Shown in pieces: positions 15,137 to 23,952 of a DNA stretch of 38,597 bases (position 1 is its first letter; the number at the start of each line of letters is the position of its first letter). The position numbers and the translations under genes are program-made. The stretch is from GCA-016699975 sp964420045 (lineage in GTDB: Bacteria; Patescibacteriota; Minisyncoccia; Moranbacterales; UBA1568): the NCBI GenBank assembly GCA_964420045.1, contig CAYQPQ010000012.1, forward strand, positions 1 to 38,597, given 5' to 3'. The notes beneath the pieces were generated by a model. That model had not been told where the DNA came from. It saw nothing but the letters and a program-made list of their open reading frames with translations, and did no database searches.

Positions 15137-17380
15137 CTATTTCACCAGATTCGAAAACTCCTTCTCGTTCAGAATTCGAACACCGAGCGAACGAGCTTTT
15201 TCAAATTTTGATCCCGGATCCGACCCGGCGACCACAAAATCCGTTTTCTTGCTTACGGACGAAGAAACATTCCCACCCGCTTTTCGTATCATATCTTTTG
15301 CCTCGTCACGTGTAAAGCGGGAGAGTTCGCCCGTCAACACGAATGTCTTACCAGCTATCAGAGAAGACGCGGGGGTTGTTTTCTGTTTCTCGAAGACCAC
15401 TTCGACACCCAGTCGTTCCATCTTTTGCAAACATTCGATATGCTTGGCATCCTCGAACCACGTGGCAAGACTCGCTCCCGCCTTTTCTCCGATTCCTTTT
15501 ATACTTGCCCATTCTTCTGCTGAAACTCTCGGAAATAGACGCGCAATATCCGCAAGACTCTCTATCCGACAGCCATTCCAAAGAGAAGAGTCGAGGAGAG
15601 GAGAGTCATCCTGCCTCTCCGCAGATTGTGATATACGAGACGTGAGACGCGAGGAAATGAGGTACGCCGTTTCCTCTCCGACATGCCGAATACCGAGAGC
15701 GAAAAGAAACTTCGGAAAAGGAACTGCGCGGCTTTTCCGTATGGCAGCAACCAGATTTCCCGCTGATTTCTCGGCAAAGCGTTCCAATGGTTCGAGATCG
15801 CCTTCCGTAAGTTCGAATATATCGGAAATATCCGACACAAGACCGACTTCAAACAATTGCTCCGCCACCTTCTCGCCAAACCCGGCGATATCGAAACCCT
15901 TCCGACCAACCGCATGGATAATTTTTTCTTTTTCCGTCGCCAAACATTTCGGATTCGTACAGTAATGTGCGGCGCTTTTCGTGTCAGAGCCATTTTTTGT
16001 TGCGCGATCAAGCGCCACCCGAGACACCAAAGAACCGCATGCCGGGCATTCCTTCGGCATATGAAACGGTTTCTCCCGCCCGGTCCGAAAGTTCTCAAGA
16101 ACGCGAACGATTTCCGGGATCACGTCACCCGCTTTGCGAAGAATAACCGTGTCCCCGACTCGAACATCGAGACGACGAATCTCATCTTCATTGTGAAGCG
16201 TCGCCCGAGATACCGTCGAGCCAGCAACGCGCACCGGACGCAAGTGCGCAACCGGCGTAAGCGCCCCTGTCCGCCCCACCTGCACCGCAATACTCTCCAC
16301 CACTGTCGACACTTCTTCTGCTGGAAATTTATAGGCAATGCCCCATCGAGGCGCCTTTCCCGTCGCACCCAATCGCTCCTGAAGCGCGAGTGATTCTATC
16401 TTTACCACAATGCCGTCTATCTCGTAGTCCAAATCCGCGCGGCGCTTTCCCCACTCCTGATAGTATGTCTCCACTTCTTCGAGGTTTTTACATACGCGGA
16501 ATTCCGGATTCACCTTAAATCCCAACCGTTTCAAAAGACGCAGCACATCCGTCTGTTCCCCTCTCTTCCCTATACTCGTATCTTCTTCTTTCTGCGCTTC
16601 TTCACCCTGTTCATCCTCCAGTTTCTCTCTTCCCTCTTGCACTTCCCGTCTTCCATCTTCCATTTTCTCTCCTCCGCCCCCCATTCTTTCGAGAGCATAC
16701 AGAAATGAATTCAATTTCCTTCCGGCTGTCACTTTCGGGTCAAGCTGACGAAGAGAACCGGCGGCGGCATTTCTTGTATTCGCAAAAAGCGACTGCCCAC
16801 TTTGCGCGCGTTCGGCATTGAGACGTTCGAGCTCTTTTTTGGAAAGCCAAATCTCCCCGCCAACAATCACATCAACGGCAGCGGAAAGTTGAAGCGGAAT
16901 ACTTGCTATTGTTCGAATATTATTCGTTACATCTTCACCAATCATCCCATCACCCCGAGTCGCCGCGCGAACCAGTACGCCCCGCTCGTAGGTCAGCACA
17001 ATCTTCAGACCGTCTATTTTGAGCTCGCAGTCATACAATAGCGGTTCAGTCACCACCGCGGACTTTTCCAATATCTTCACGTTGCGCTCCTCCCATTTTC
17101 GCATCTCGCTTTTGTCAAACGCATCATCAAAGGATCGCTGCTCAACTTCGTGACGCACTTTGGAAAACGCGTCAAGCGGGGCCGCACCCACGCGCTTGGA
17201 TGGACTTGTCGGCGAGTCAAACTCCGGAAATTTCTCCTCGAGATCGAGCAGCTCAACAAGAAGAGAGTCATAAGCCGTATCGGAGATTTCCGGCGCATCC
17301 AACGCATAATACAACCGTTGATGGCGATGTATCTCGGTTCGCAGCTTCTCAATTCGATCATGTGCCTGTGTTGCATCCAT
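15137..17380 (-). CDS. ligA: NAD-dependent DNA ligase with extra linkers
   Basis: 747 residues from the ATG at 17380; the open frame upstream adds 28 unlikely residues. Domain Ia covers 1-65. The adenylation domain has the KIDG nucleophile at K121. The OB fold and a Cys4 zinc finger (C445, C448, C474, C479) follow, then helix-hairpin-helix repeats, and a BRCT domain at about 670-747. It seals nicks in replication and repair. It is about 75 residues longer than usual. One insertion at about 234-277 is a Glu/Gly/Lys-rich low-complexity linker between adenylation-domain segments. A second, of about 25 residues near 585, lies within the helix-hairpin-helix part. Catalytic motifs are intact. Confidence 0.96.
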   Translation of the reverse strand: MDATQAHDRIEKLRTEIHRHQRLYYALDAPEISDTAYDSLLVELLDLEEKFPEFDSPTSPSKRVGAAPLDAFSKVRHEVEQRSFDDAFDKSEMRKWEERNVKILEKSAVVTEPLLYDCELKIDGLKIVLTYERGVLVRAATRGDGMIGEDVTNNIRTIASIPLQLSAAVDVIVGGEIWLSKKELERLNAERAQSGQSLFANTRNAAAGSLRQLDPKVTAGRKLNSFLYALERMGGGGEKMEDGRREVQEGREKLEDEQGEEAQKEEDTSIGKRGEQTDVLRLLKRLGFKVNPEFRVCKNLEEVETYYQEWGKRRADLDYEIDGIVVKIESLALQERLGATGKAPRWGIAYKFPAEEVSTVVESIAVQVGRTGALTPVAHLRPVRVAGSTVSRATLHNEDEIRRLDVRVGDTVILRKAGDVIPEIVRVLENFRTGREKPFHMPKECPACGSLVSRVALDRATKNGSDTKSAAHYCTNPKCLATEKEKIIHAVGRKGFDIAGFGEKVAEQLFEVGLVSDISDIFELTEGDLEPLERFAEKSAGNLVAAIRKSRAVPFPKFLFALGIRHVGEETAYLISSRLTSRISQSAERQDDSPLLDSSLWNGCRIESLADIARLFPRVSAEEWASIKGIGEKAGASLATWFEDAKHIECLQKMERLGVEVVFEKQKTTPASSLIAGKTFVLTGELSRFTRDEAKDMIRKAGGNVSSSVSKKTDFVVAGSDPGSKFEKARSLGVRILNEKEFSNLVK

Positions 17381-17476
17381 ACCCCAAAGTATATCGCAGA
17401 CAACAGCCTCAAACAAGAAATGCCCGGCATATTCACCGAGCAATCTATCCTCTGCATTCTTCACCCCGCACGCTCC

Positions 17477-18061
17477 CTAGGGGTGGTATGCCTCTTGGTA
17501 ATTTCTGAGAGATACAGTCGTTTGCACCGTCGAAGCATCATTCTGGCGCGTCACCGTCGCATTCATCGTGACTCGACCGGCAAGCTCCGATCCCCCAGAA
17601 CCGTCATCCGAAGGAACAACCGCAAATCGACCCTTCAGAGTCGCACCATTTTCCACACTTACCAGTGTATTTGAAGTAAACGCCGCCGGATTAAGTCCGG
17701 CGCACCACGGCTTTTCATCAGGCTGTCCCTCCGGCAATGTCATGGAATATTCAACCATGCCACTTCCTTCGAACGCATACCGGAGACATTGCGACTGCGA
17801 ATAATCAAACACGCGTATTTCCGCCACATCTTGACTCGAAGTCGGAGAAACCACTACCGATGTTCGAAAAACTTTCGCCACGCGACTCATGGCAAAACGA
17901 ATATCCTCGAGATTTTGCTGAAGACGTTTTGTATTCTGATTCGCCGCCGCAATACTCACAAAGTACGACGTCACCCCCACCATAACAATGGAAAAAATAA
18001 ACGTCGCCAAAAGCACTTCCAAAAGCGAGAAACCCGGTAAATTTTTAGGAGAAATTCGCAT
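17477..18061 (-). CDS. minor prepilin (PilW/GspJ-like)
   Basis: 194 residues. A short basic leader ends in PGFSLLEVLLATF, the class III prepilin signal (cut after Gly10, Glu at mature position 5), followed by a hydrophobic helix to about residue 32. The rest is a beta-rich, Ser/Thr-rich globular domain with two Cys residues. It is probably a minor subunit that primes pilus assembly at the tip. It is last of three consecutive minor prepilins, and ligA follows. Confidence 0.85.
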   Translation of the reverse strand: MRISPKNLPGFSLLEVLLATFIFSIVMVGVTSYFVSIAAANQNTKRLQQNLEDIRFAMSRVAKVFRTSVVVSPTSSQDVAEIRVFDYSQSQCLRYAFEGSGMVEYSMTLPEGQPDEKPWCAGLNPAAFTSNTLVSVENGATLKGRFAVVPSDDGSGGSELAGRVTMNATVTRQNDASTVQTTVSLRNYQEAYHP

Positions 18062-18076
18062 ACAATACGCATTCGG

Positions 18077-18691
18077 TTAATTTTCTTGAAGCTCCGTCTG
18101 CGCAAAAGCGCAATGAATAGTCGGGTTTGGAGGATTCGGTATGGATTTCCCGCAGTGTTCGGTATCTATGGAGGCAGGAAACGGAGAACCTCCCCATACG
18201 ACAACGCTCGTCACCTTCCGGCTCCGCCCGCTCCCGCTCGAAGTATCCTCAATAATAACTTTCCGAGAGAATTTCGTCGGCGTACCACCCGCTCCATATC
18301 CGAAGAAATTATTCGAACCGACCGAAAAAGAAGAGAGTCGGCACTCCTCAAACGTTGAGCATGACGAAGAAAAATTCGGATTCGAATAACCTATCCGATA
18401 CGATCCGGTCTGGATATCATCCAACGAAACGCTCGAATCGCCGTCAAAAGCATCGTTCCCCTTGGCAATATTCGTATCCCGCACATTGTACACGAGTTCC
18501 GCACCCTCCTGAACCAGCATCGAAGCAACAACTGAATCACGTTGAAGAAAAGAATTGCGAAGCGTTGTCGTCGCAAGACTTACGACACCCAGAAACCCGA
18601 TTGAAAGCACAAAAAGCGAAATGATCACTTCTATAAAGGAAAATCCCCTGCACGATCGGTTGCTTTGAATGAAATGTTTTCCAGACTCCAT
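18077..18691 (-). CDS. minor prepilin (PilV/GspI-like)
   Basis: About 204 residues from the ATG at 18691; a GTG at 18724 is an alternative. The leader ends in RGFSFIEVIISLFVLSIG, a prepilin peptidase site with Glu5. The helix continues to about residue 45. The mature domain has several Cys residues (SSCSTFEEC, HCGKSIPNPPNPTIHC) that could form disulphides outside the cell. It lies between the other two minor prepilins. Confidence 0.83.
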   Translation of the reverse strand: MESGKHFIQSNRSCRGFSFIEVIISLFVLSIGFLGVVSLATTTLRNSFLQRDSVVASMLVQEGAELVYNVRDTNIAKGNDAFDGDSSVSLDDIQTGSYRIGYSNPNFSSSCSTFEECRLSSFSVGSNNFFGYGAGGTPTKFSRKVIIEDTSSGSGRSRKVTSVVVWGGSPFPASIDTEHCGKSIPNPPNPTIHCAFAQTELQEN

Positions 18692-18733
18692 AGGGAAGAT
18701 CACAAGATACTGCCAAGAATTCACCGCGCAAAA

Positions 18734-19264
18734 TCAAGGACACGAAGGAACGGAAGATGAAACCGACTTTTCGATCACGACACCCGAAGCAAGTACACAC
18801 ACCGCCGAATACTTGCCGCTTTTCTGAAGAACGATACCTTGATCCGCCCCTCCAAGCACCTCTCCGCGAGGGACGCCAAAGGAGACCTCCCACGTTGGCG
18901 AAGCAAACGTCACGCCATTTTCGAGTGTGTACACTCCAAGAGAAAAATCTTCCATATCGGTCGTAGTGCCACACACCCGACCGCTCCCATTTTTCAAATG
19001 CGTCACGGAAAGATCGTAGACGTTACTGCTTTTTCCTTCCGCCGTATGAAAGCACAACCCATTGTCATTCCCTCGTTCCTTCACTCCCGAAAGCGCATTG
19101 TTCTGCGCGACCCGAACCGCCGCCGCCACCTCGCGCGCCGCAACATTCAACGCCGTCTCATCACGCTTCCCCGAAAACGACACGAACGTGATCGCCATCA
19201 TGATGCTTATAAATGCAATCACCGTCATGATCTCAACCAGAGAAAAACCGCGAGCAATTCGCAT
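18734..19264 (-). CDS. minor prepilin (FimT/GspH-like)
   Basis: 176 residues. MRIARGFSLVEIMTVIAFIS gives a very short leader, Gly/Phe cleavage and Glu5. The conserved region AAREVAAAVRVAQNNALSG resembles the GspH/FimT family. The mature domain ends with Cys residues (VCVLAS, SVPSCP). It is probably a minor pilin. It is first of the three-prepilin group, downstream of pilD. Confidence 0.87.
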   Translation of the reverse strand: MRIARGFSLVEIMTVIAFISIMMAITFVSFSGKRDETALNVAAREVAAAVRVAQNNALSGVKERGNDNGLCFHTAEGKSSNVYDLSVTHLKNGSGRVCGTTTDMEDFSLGVYTLENGVTFASPTWEVSFGVPRGEVLGGADQGIVLQKSGKYSAVCVLASGVVIEKSVSSSVPSCP

Positions 19265-19350
19265 AAGACACCTTGAGAAAAATTGCGAAGCGTATGTTCA
19301 AAAACAAGATAAGTATATCACACTTCAACGCATCAACGAAAAATTCGTTG

Positions 19351-20157
19351 CTACCAATACCAAAAGAACATGCCGAACGTAATCGGAAACCACTTCGGCA
19401 ACAAAAGTGCGAAAAGCGCGCCGAGAATCAGAAACGGTCCGAGCGGAACCTGACTCTGCATCCCCTTCTTCCCAAACAAAATAAGCGCTATGCCGACAGC
19501 CGCCCCCATGCCAAATGCCAACACGAGCGCTATCACCACATGCGGCCACCCGACGACAAGCCCCAAGAAAAAAGCGAGAAACCCATCTCCCATACCCATC
19601 CACTTCTCTTTCGAAAGCGCCGCCATAAGAAAGAGCGGCAAAAACGCAACAAGCCCGGCAAGCGCCCCCGAATGAAGAGAGAGCGACCATATCGACGCAT
19701 TCGGCACGGAACGCAGCACATCCAGGATAAGCAACATCGGCAATGCCCAGCCAACCCCGATCCACAAGAGAATATTCGGAATTTCCATCGTCTCGAGATC
19801 GGAGAGAAATATCAAAACAAGAATACCCGCCGAGACCAGATAGAACGCTGTGAGCACCCACGAAGCAACATCCCACCACAAAAAGAACGTGGTTCCCAAT
19901 AACGCAAAAAGCACGCCGGTCGCACCCTCAACCATCGGGTATCGCCACGATATCTTCGCGCGACACGAACGACACTTCCCTCCGAGGGCAAAAAAAGAGA
20001 ACAGCGGAATGTTGTCATACCACGCGATTTTCCCTCGACACACAGGACACATACTCCGCCCACCCAACCCGATCCCCTCCTTCATGCGCCACGAAACCGC
20101 ATTGAGAAAACTCCCGATGAGCAACCCAAAAATAAAGAAATCAATGGGAATAGACAT
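19351..20157 (-). CDS. pilD: prepilin peptidase / methyltransferase
   Basis: 268 residues from the ATG at 20157; a TTG six codons earlier is possible. It is a polytopic membrane protein. The N-terminal domain has the two CxxC pairs of PilD (C37/C40 and C62/C65). The aspartyl protease residues are D120 (FLSDLE) and D191 in GMGD. It cleaves the leaders of the pilins encoded around it and N-methylates the new end. It lies between the major pilins and the minor prepilins. Confidence 0.95.
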   Translation of the reverse strand: MSIPIDFFIFGLLIGSFLNAVSWRMKEGIGLGGRSMCPVCRGKIAWYDNIPLFSFFALGGKCRSCRAKISWRYPMVEGATGVLFALLGTTFFLWWDVASWVLTAFYLVSAGILVLIFLSDLETMEIPNILLWIGVGWALPMLLILDVLRSVPNASIWSLSLHSGALAGLVAFLPLFLMAALSKEKWMGMGDGFLAFFLGLVVGWPHVVIALVLAFGMGAAVGIALILFGKKGMQSQVPLGPFLILGALFALLLPKWFPITFGMFFWYW

Positions 20158-20247
20158 GGTGATTTTATTTTGCAACGAATGAATATTCTACCGAGTTAGT
20201 ATACCATTCCCCGATTTAATTCACCAAAGGAATGACCCACCTAAAAC

Positions 20248-20275
20248 AAAGAACCCCGACATTGCGGGGTTCTTT
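20248..20275 (-). terminator. terminator after pilin 1
   Basis: A perfect 12-bp stem (AAAGAACCCCGC / GCGGGGTTCTTT type, loop AATGT-like) is followed on the minus strand by GTTTTAG. It sits about 20 bp past the stop of the downstream major pilin and separates the pilins from pilD. Confidence 0.85.
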
Positions 20276-20295
20276 CTGAAAAACTAAAGTATACT

Positions 20296-20682
20296 CTAAC
20301 AACCATTAAAGGTAACACCTTCCGGGTTAACTACCGCACTAGTACAAACAGTCGGGACAGCAGCAGATGGAGTGATGGTAATTTGAAACGTTCCCGCTCC
20401 ATTTATACCACAACTCTGGTTGTTAATTGTAATACCACCGTTAAGGAAGTATTGCGTTCCTGATGCAGCTTCGGCAATAGGAGCTGTGCCAACAACCATC
20501 GTAGCAGAATCGCAAGTAAGCACTGCTGCGGCCTGAAGAGAGTGTACCTGCGCCTTATATGCAGCAATTTTTGCCTTATCACGCGCACTACTCAAACTCA
20601 CCAATACAATAGACGCCAAAATACCGATAATCGCGATAACGATCAAAAGTTCAATGAGGGTAAAACCTTTTGTTTTTTTCAT
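20296..20682 (-). CDS. type IV major pilin 1
   Basis: 128 residues. MKKTKGFTLIELLIVIAIIG is a textbook prepilin leader with Glu5, and the long hydrophobic helix runs to about residue 30. The globular part is short, Ala/Thr-rich, with four Cys residues (C57, C90, C113 and a C-terminal Cys). An exceptionally strong ribosome site, AAAGGAGGTGA, lies 7 nt before the ATG, the only full-consensus SD I found in the window. This suggests the most abundant pilin. It is a paralogue of the gene immediately upstream and is followed by a strong terminator. Confidence 0.93.
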   Translation of the reverse strand: MKKTKGFTLIELLIVIAIIGILASIVLVSLSSARDKAKIAAYKAQVHSLQAAAVLTCDSATMVVGTAPIAEAASGTQYFLNGGITINNQSCGINGAGTFQITITPSAAVPTVCTSAVVNPEGVTFNGC

Positions 20683-20692
20683 AGTTTCTCAC

Positions 20693-20730
20693 CTCCTTTC
20701 TGTTTTTGCGAATCATCTCTTGCGAGATGA
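20693..20730 (-). promoter_or_regulatory. hairpin and strong SD between the pilins
   Basis: On the minus strand a 7-bp stem TCATCTC / GAGATGA with a GCAA tetraloop (20713-20730) is followed by the SD AAAGGAGGTGA near 20690-20700. GNRA-capped hairpins of this sort often protect a downstream mRNA segment. That would raise pilin 1 relative to pilin 2 after processing. The regulatory role is inferred. Confidence 0.5.
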
Positions 20731-20752
20731 AACACTTTGCGATGAATGAATG

Positions 20753-21157
20753 CTAACAATCGGTAACGCCATCGGAAAGTTTGAAGCTGGTAATGCCCGT
20801 CTCTTCAATCACTGCCGTACACTGCGTGGCAAGATTTGCTGATGGAACAGACACCTGGAACGAATTCTCCGAATTTGATCCACAATTTTCTACATCAACA
20901 TCGTTCCCGATAGATCCGGCATCAATATCAACTGGAAACGTTCCAAATGATCCGCTTCCATCGGTAAAGTCCATCGTTCCATTCTCGCACACTTCGATTG
21001 CCTTCGTCTGAACCGAATGAACCGCCGCCTTAAATCGAGCAAGTTTTGCCTTCTCTCGTGCGCTCTGCAAACTCACGAGCACAATAGACGCCAAAATACC
21101 GATAATCGCGATAACGATCAAAAGTTCAATGAGGGTAAAACCTTTTGTTTTGTTCAT
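20753..21157 (-). CDS. type IV major pilin 2
   Basis: 134 residues from MNKTKGFTLIELLIVIAIIG; an ATG four codons earlier is also open. It has the same leader and helix as pilin 1, then an unrelated, more acidic globular domain with four Cys residues (CENG, ENCGS, QCTAV, DC). The first 80 bp are almost identical in DNA to pilin 1, whereas the rest is not. The SD is weak compared with pilin 1. It is probably a second major subunit or an alternative pilin. Confidence 0.92.
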   Translation of the reverse strand: MNKTKGFTLIELLIVIAIIGILASIVLVSLQSAREKAKLARFKAAVHSVQTKAIEVCENGTMDFTDGSGSFGTFPVDIDAGSIGNDVDVENCGSNSENSFQVSVPSANLATQCTAVIEETGITSFKLSDGVTDC

Positions 21158-21220
21158 ACTTAGTATCATGCAGCTCTATCTCTATTTACGTTCCCCGCCA
21201 GACACCCTCGTGACCCACAT

Positions 21221-22432
21221 CTACGAAATCGACCCGGTAATATTATATATAGGCATTATAACAGAAACCACCAAAATACCCACACCGATACCAAGGAAGA
21301 CAATGAGGATTGGTTCGATAAGCGACGTCATGTTGCGCGTAATATTGTCGACTTCCTGGCTATAGAATCGCGACGTGCTATCGAGCACATGATTCATCTT
21401 TCCGGTCTCCTCGCCAATCATCAACATGCGCGAGACAATCGGCGGAATATCAGCCGAACGCGCAAAGACCGAACTGATAGTCTTACCCGTCTTCACTTCA
21501 TCGGCGGCACGCAAGATGACCGCTTGATACACGGTATTTCCCACCACATCGGAAACGATATGAAGCGCCCGCACGACCGGAATACCGCTCGAAAGAAGCG
21601 CACTCAAATTGTCTGCAAAGCGCGCTATGTAGACATAGCGCAACAGCGTTCCGATAACCGGGATTTTCAACTGGAGGTGATTCCATTCTCGACGCCCGTC
21701 TTCACTCTTCGCATAGAAAACCGCCCCACCGAAAGCGCCGATCAAAATAAGAAGCACCGCCCACCAATAAGAACTCATGAAGTCTCCGACACTCATGACT
21801 ATCTGCGTGTACCATGGAATCGGCACGCCAAGATCCTTGATCATCACTGTCAGCTTCGGCAAAATGAAGGACACCACGATGAACGAAATGATGGCGGCAA
21901 CCGCAACCACAAATCCCGGATAGAAAAGCGCACCCTTCACGCGCGAGGAAAGAAGATAGTTGCGTTCGATATTGTCCGCGATAAATGTCACGGATTTCTG
22001 AAGATTCCCCGAAAGTTCTCCCGATCGCACCATATTCACCACGAGCGGCGAAAATGTGTCCGGAAATCGCCCGAGAGCTTCCGAAAACGACATGCCGTCT
22101 TCGAGATCATCCGCCACTTCTTTGACGATAAGCCGCAAGTATTTATTATCCGATTGATCGGCAATCGCCTGAAGCGAACTCACCACCGGTACGCGCGCCT
22201 CGATGAGGGTCGACAGCTGACGAAAAAACACCATGAGTTCCTTCTGCGTCACGCGATCGAGCATCTTCTGAAACTCGCGCTCCAAAGAAAAACCGGCGTT
22301 TTCCCGATCGACAGCAACCGGAACAAGTCCGTTCCGCTGCAAAATTTGCGCCGCAAGATCCTTGTTGAGAGCGTCCACAGTGCCTTTTTTGACAGCTCCC
22401 GATTCATCTTTCGCGGTAAATGTGTATCGCAT
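21221..22432 (-). CDS. pilC: type IV pilus inner-membrane platform protein PilC
   Basis: 403 residues with two T2SSF domains (about 65-190 and 270-395). Three main membrane segments lie near 170-195, 220-245 and 370-398. Motifs such as FFRQLSTLIEARVPVVSSL, FARSADIPPIVSRMLMIGEETGKM and LIEPILIVFLGIGVGILVVSVIMPIYN are diagnostic. It is the platform that couples the PilB and PilT motors to pilin assembly. It is separated from pilT by a 160-bp inverted-repeat element, an unusual break in the cluster. Confidence 0.96.
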   Translation of the reverse strand: MRYTFTAKDESGAVKKGTVDALNKDLAAQILQRNGLVPVAVDRENAGFSLEREFQKMLDRVTQKELMVFFRQLSTLIEARVPVVSSLQAIADQSDNKYLRLIVKEVADDLEDGMSFSEALGRFPDTFSPLVVNMVRSGELSGNLQKSVTFIADNIERNYLLSSRVKGALFYPGFVVAVAAIISFIVVSFILPKLTVMIKDLGVPIPWYTQIVMSVGDFMSSYWWAVLLILIGAFGGAVFYAKSEDGRREWNHLQLKIPVIGTLLRYVYIARFADNLSALLSSGIPVVRALHIVSDVVGNTVYQAVILRAADEVKTGKTISSVFARSADIPPIVSRMLMIGEETGKMNHVLDSTSRFYSQEVDNITRNMTSLIEPILIVFLGIGVGILVVSVIMPIYNITGSIS

Positions 22433-22624
22433 AGAAAAATTGTGTTTTTATTCGACTCGAACATTCCCGCACATACGTACCAAGAGATGAAGTCGAGACG
22501 CGCTCGAGATTTTTAGAAAGAGTTCTCTTACACCTCATTGTACCACATTCTTTTTTCCCAAAGAAATTCCGCGCCACCTCAAACCGCTTCGAGATCGGTC
22601 AAGAACATTTATTTGAGAGTCACT

Positions 22625-22785
22625 AGAGCTCATCTGAAAAATCCGTTATGACTCGAGTCTTGGTCTTTTTTGGCTCTGAACACTTCAACCTCGTCGGAAT
22701 AATAGCATTATTCCTTCTCGATTTTCACTGTTCTCGCTCAAAAAATCCTCAAAATCGCCTCAAAATTATTTTTAAGATGAGCTCT
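22625..22785. repeat. inverted-repeat element between pilT and pilC
   Basis: About 161 bp bounded by AGAGCTCATCT (22625-22635) and AGATGAGCTCT (22775-22785). The inverted repeat extends to about 18 of 19 positions (next bases GAAAAAT / ATTTTTA). A central palindrome GGAATAATAGCATTATTCC lies at 22696-22714. The right end overlaps the pilT stop by two bases. It has no coding capacity and a low-GC interior. It resembles a small non-autonomous mobile element but could be a structured intergenic RNA. The rest of the 350-bp gap (22433-22624) shows nothing I can name. Confidence 0.6.
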
Positions 22786-23863
22786 ACGCTTTTCCGCCAA
22801 CCAGCATGCGGAAATAATCGCGGTTCTTCGCATATCGGAAAGCATCTTCCACATCCACCAGCCCCTGCTGCACCAGATCCGCAAGTGATCGATCAAGAGA
22901 AACCATGCCATCCTTCAAGCTCGTCTCGATAACACTGTCGATTTGGAAGCTTTTATTCTCACGGATAAGATTCTCAACCGCATGATTCTTTAACATGATT
23001 TCAATAGCAGGAATGCGCCCGCCGCCGATCCGCGGCAAAAGCCGCTGAGACACGACTCCCAAAAGGACGCTCGCCATCTGTGCCCGGATTTGATTCTGTT
23101 GATACGCCGGAAACACATCGATCACACGATCGATTGTCTGCGCGGAATCATTCGTATGAAGTGTCGCGAAGATGAGATGACCCGTCTCCGCCGCCGTCAT
23201 CGCCGTCGACATGGTCTCCAAATCGCGAAGCTCGCCAAGCAAGACCACATTCGCATCCTCGCGAAATACCGCGCGGAGCGCTTTCGAAAAATCTTTGGCA
23301 TCCTCGCCAACCTCGCGCTGATTGATAATGCAGTGATCCTGCACATATACATATTCGATCGGATCTTCGATAGTAAGGATGTGTTTGTCCTGATTGTGAT
23401 TGATAGAATCGATCAATGCGGCCAGCGTTGTTGACTTCCCATGTCCGACTGGACCGGCAACCAAAACCAACCCTTGCGACTGCTTGGTAAAATCATAAAG
23501 CGAGGGCGGCATATTGAGTTCTTCGAGCGTTCGAATACGCTCGCCCACAAAACGCATCGTGACGCTAATGTATCCTTTCTGAAAAAAAACGTTGGTTCGG
23601 AAGCGCGCTTTGTTGTCAAAGTTATAGGAAAAGTCGGTCTGCCCCTCCTCAAGCAATTCTTTTTTATTTTCCTCCCGGAGGATAACATCGGCAAGTCCCT
23701 TCGTATCATCCGGCGTTAAGATTCCTTCCTTCGAGATCGGCACCAAACGCCCGTCAATGCGAAGCGTCGGATACCGTCCCACTGCCAAATGCAAATCAGA
23801 CGCCCCCTCTTGTCCAACAAGGAGTAGAATAGCCTTCATTCGCTGTTCGTACCGAAGATCCAT
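22784..23863 (-). CDS. pilT: type IV pilus retraction ATPase PilT
   Basis: 359 residues. The N-terminal PAS-like domain has ASDLHLAVGRYPTLRIDG. Walker A is GPVGHGKST (137-145), and the Asp box is ILTIEDPIEY. The Walker B region has GELRD (210-214) and the His box is HLIFATLHTND (229-239). It is a hexameric motor that depolymerises the pilus, powering twitching and DNA uptake. It lies downstream of pilB and an orphan response regulator. Leu replaces the common Met in GEMRD, which is conservative. Confidence 0.96.
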   Translation of the reverse strand: MDLRYEQRMKAILLLVGQEGASDLHLAVGRYPTLRIDGRLVPISKEGILTPDDTKGLADVILREENKKELLEEGQTDFSYNFDNKARFRTNVFFQKGYISVTMRFVGERIRTLEELNMPPSLYDFTKQSQGLVLVAGPVGHGKSTTLAALIDSINHNQDKHILTIEDPIEYVYVQDHCIINQREVGEDAKDFSKALRAVFREDANVVLLGELRDLETMSTAMTAAETGHLIFATLHTNDSAQTIDRVIDVFPAYQQNQIRAQMASVLLGVVSQRLLPRIGGGRIPAIEIMLKNHAVENLIRENKSFQIDSVIETSLKDGMVSLDRSLADLVQQGLVDVEDAFRYAKNRDYFRMLVGGKA

Positions 23864-23952
23864 AAAAATAGTCAGACTTCAAAAAAAATAGCAAAGCCAA
23901 AGCCACAAGATTCGCTACGCAAAACCACCAAACTCACAGAATATCTCGTAGT

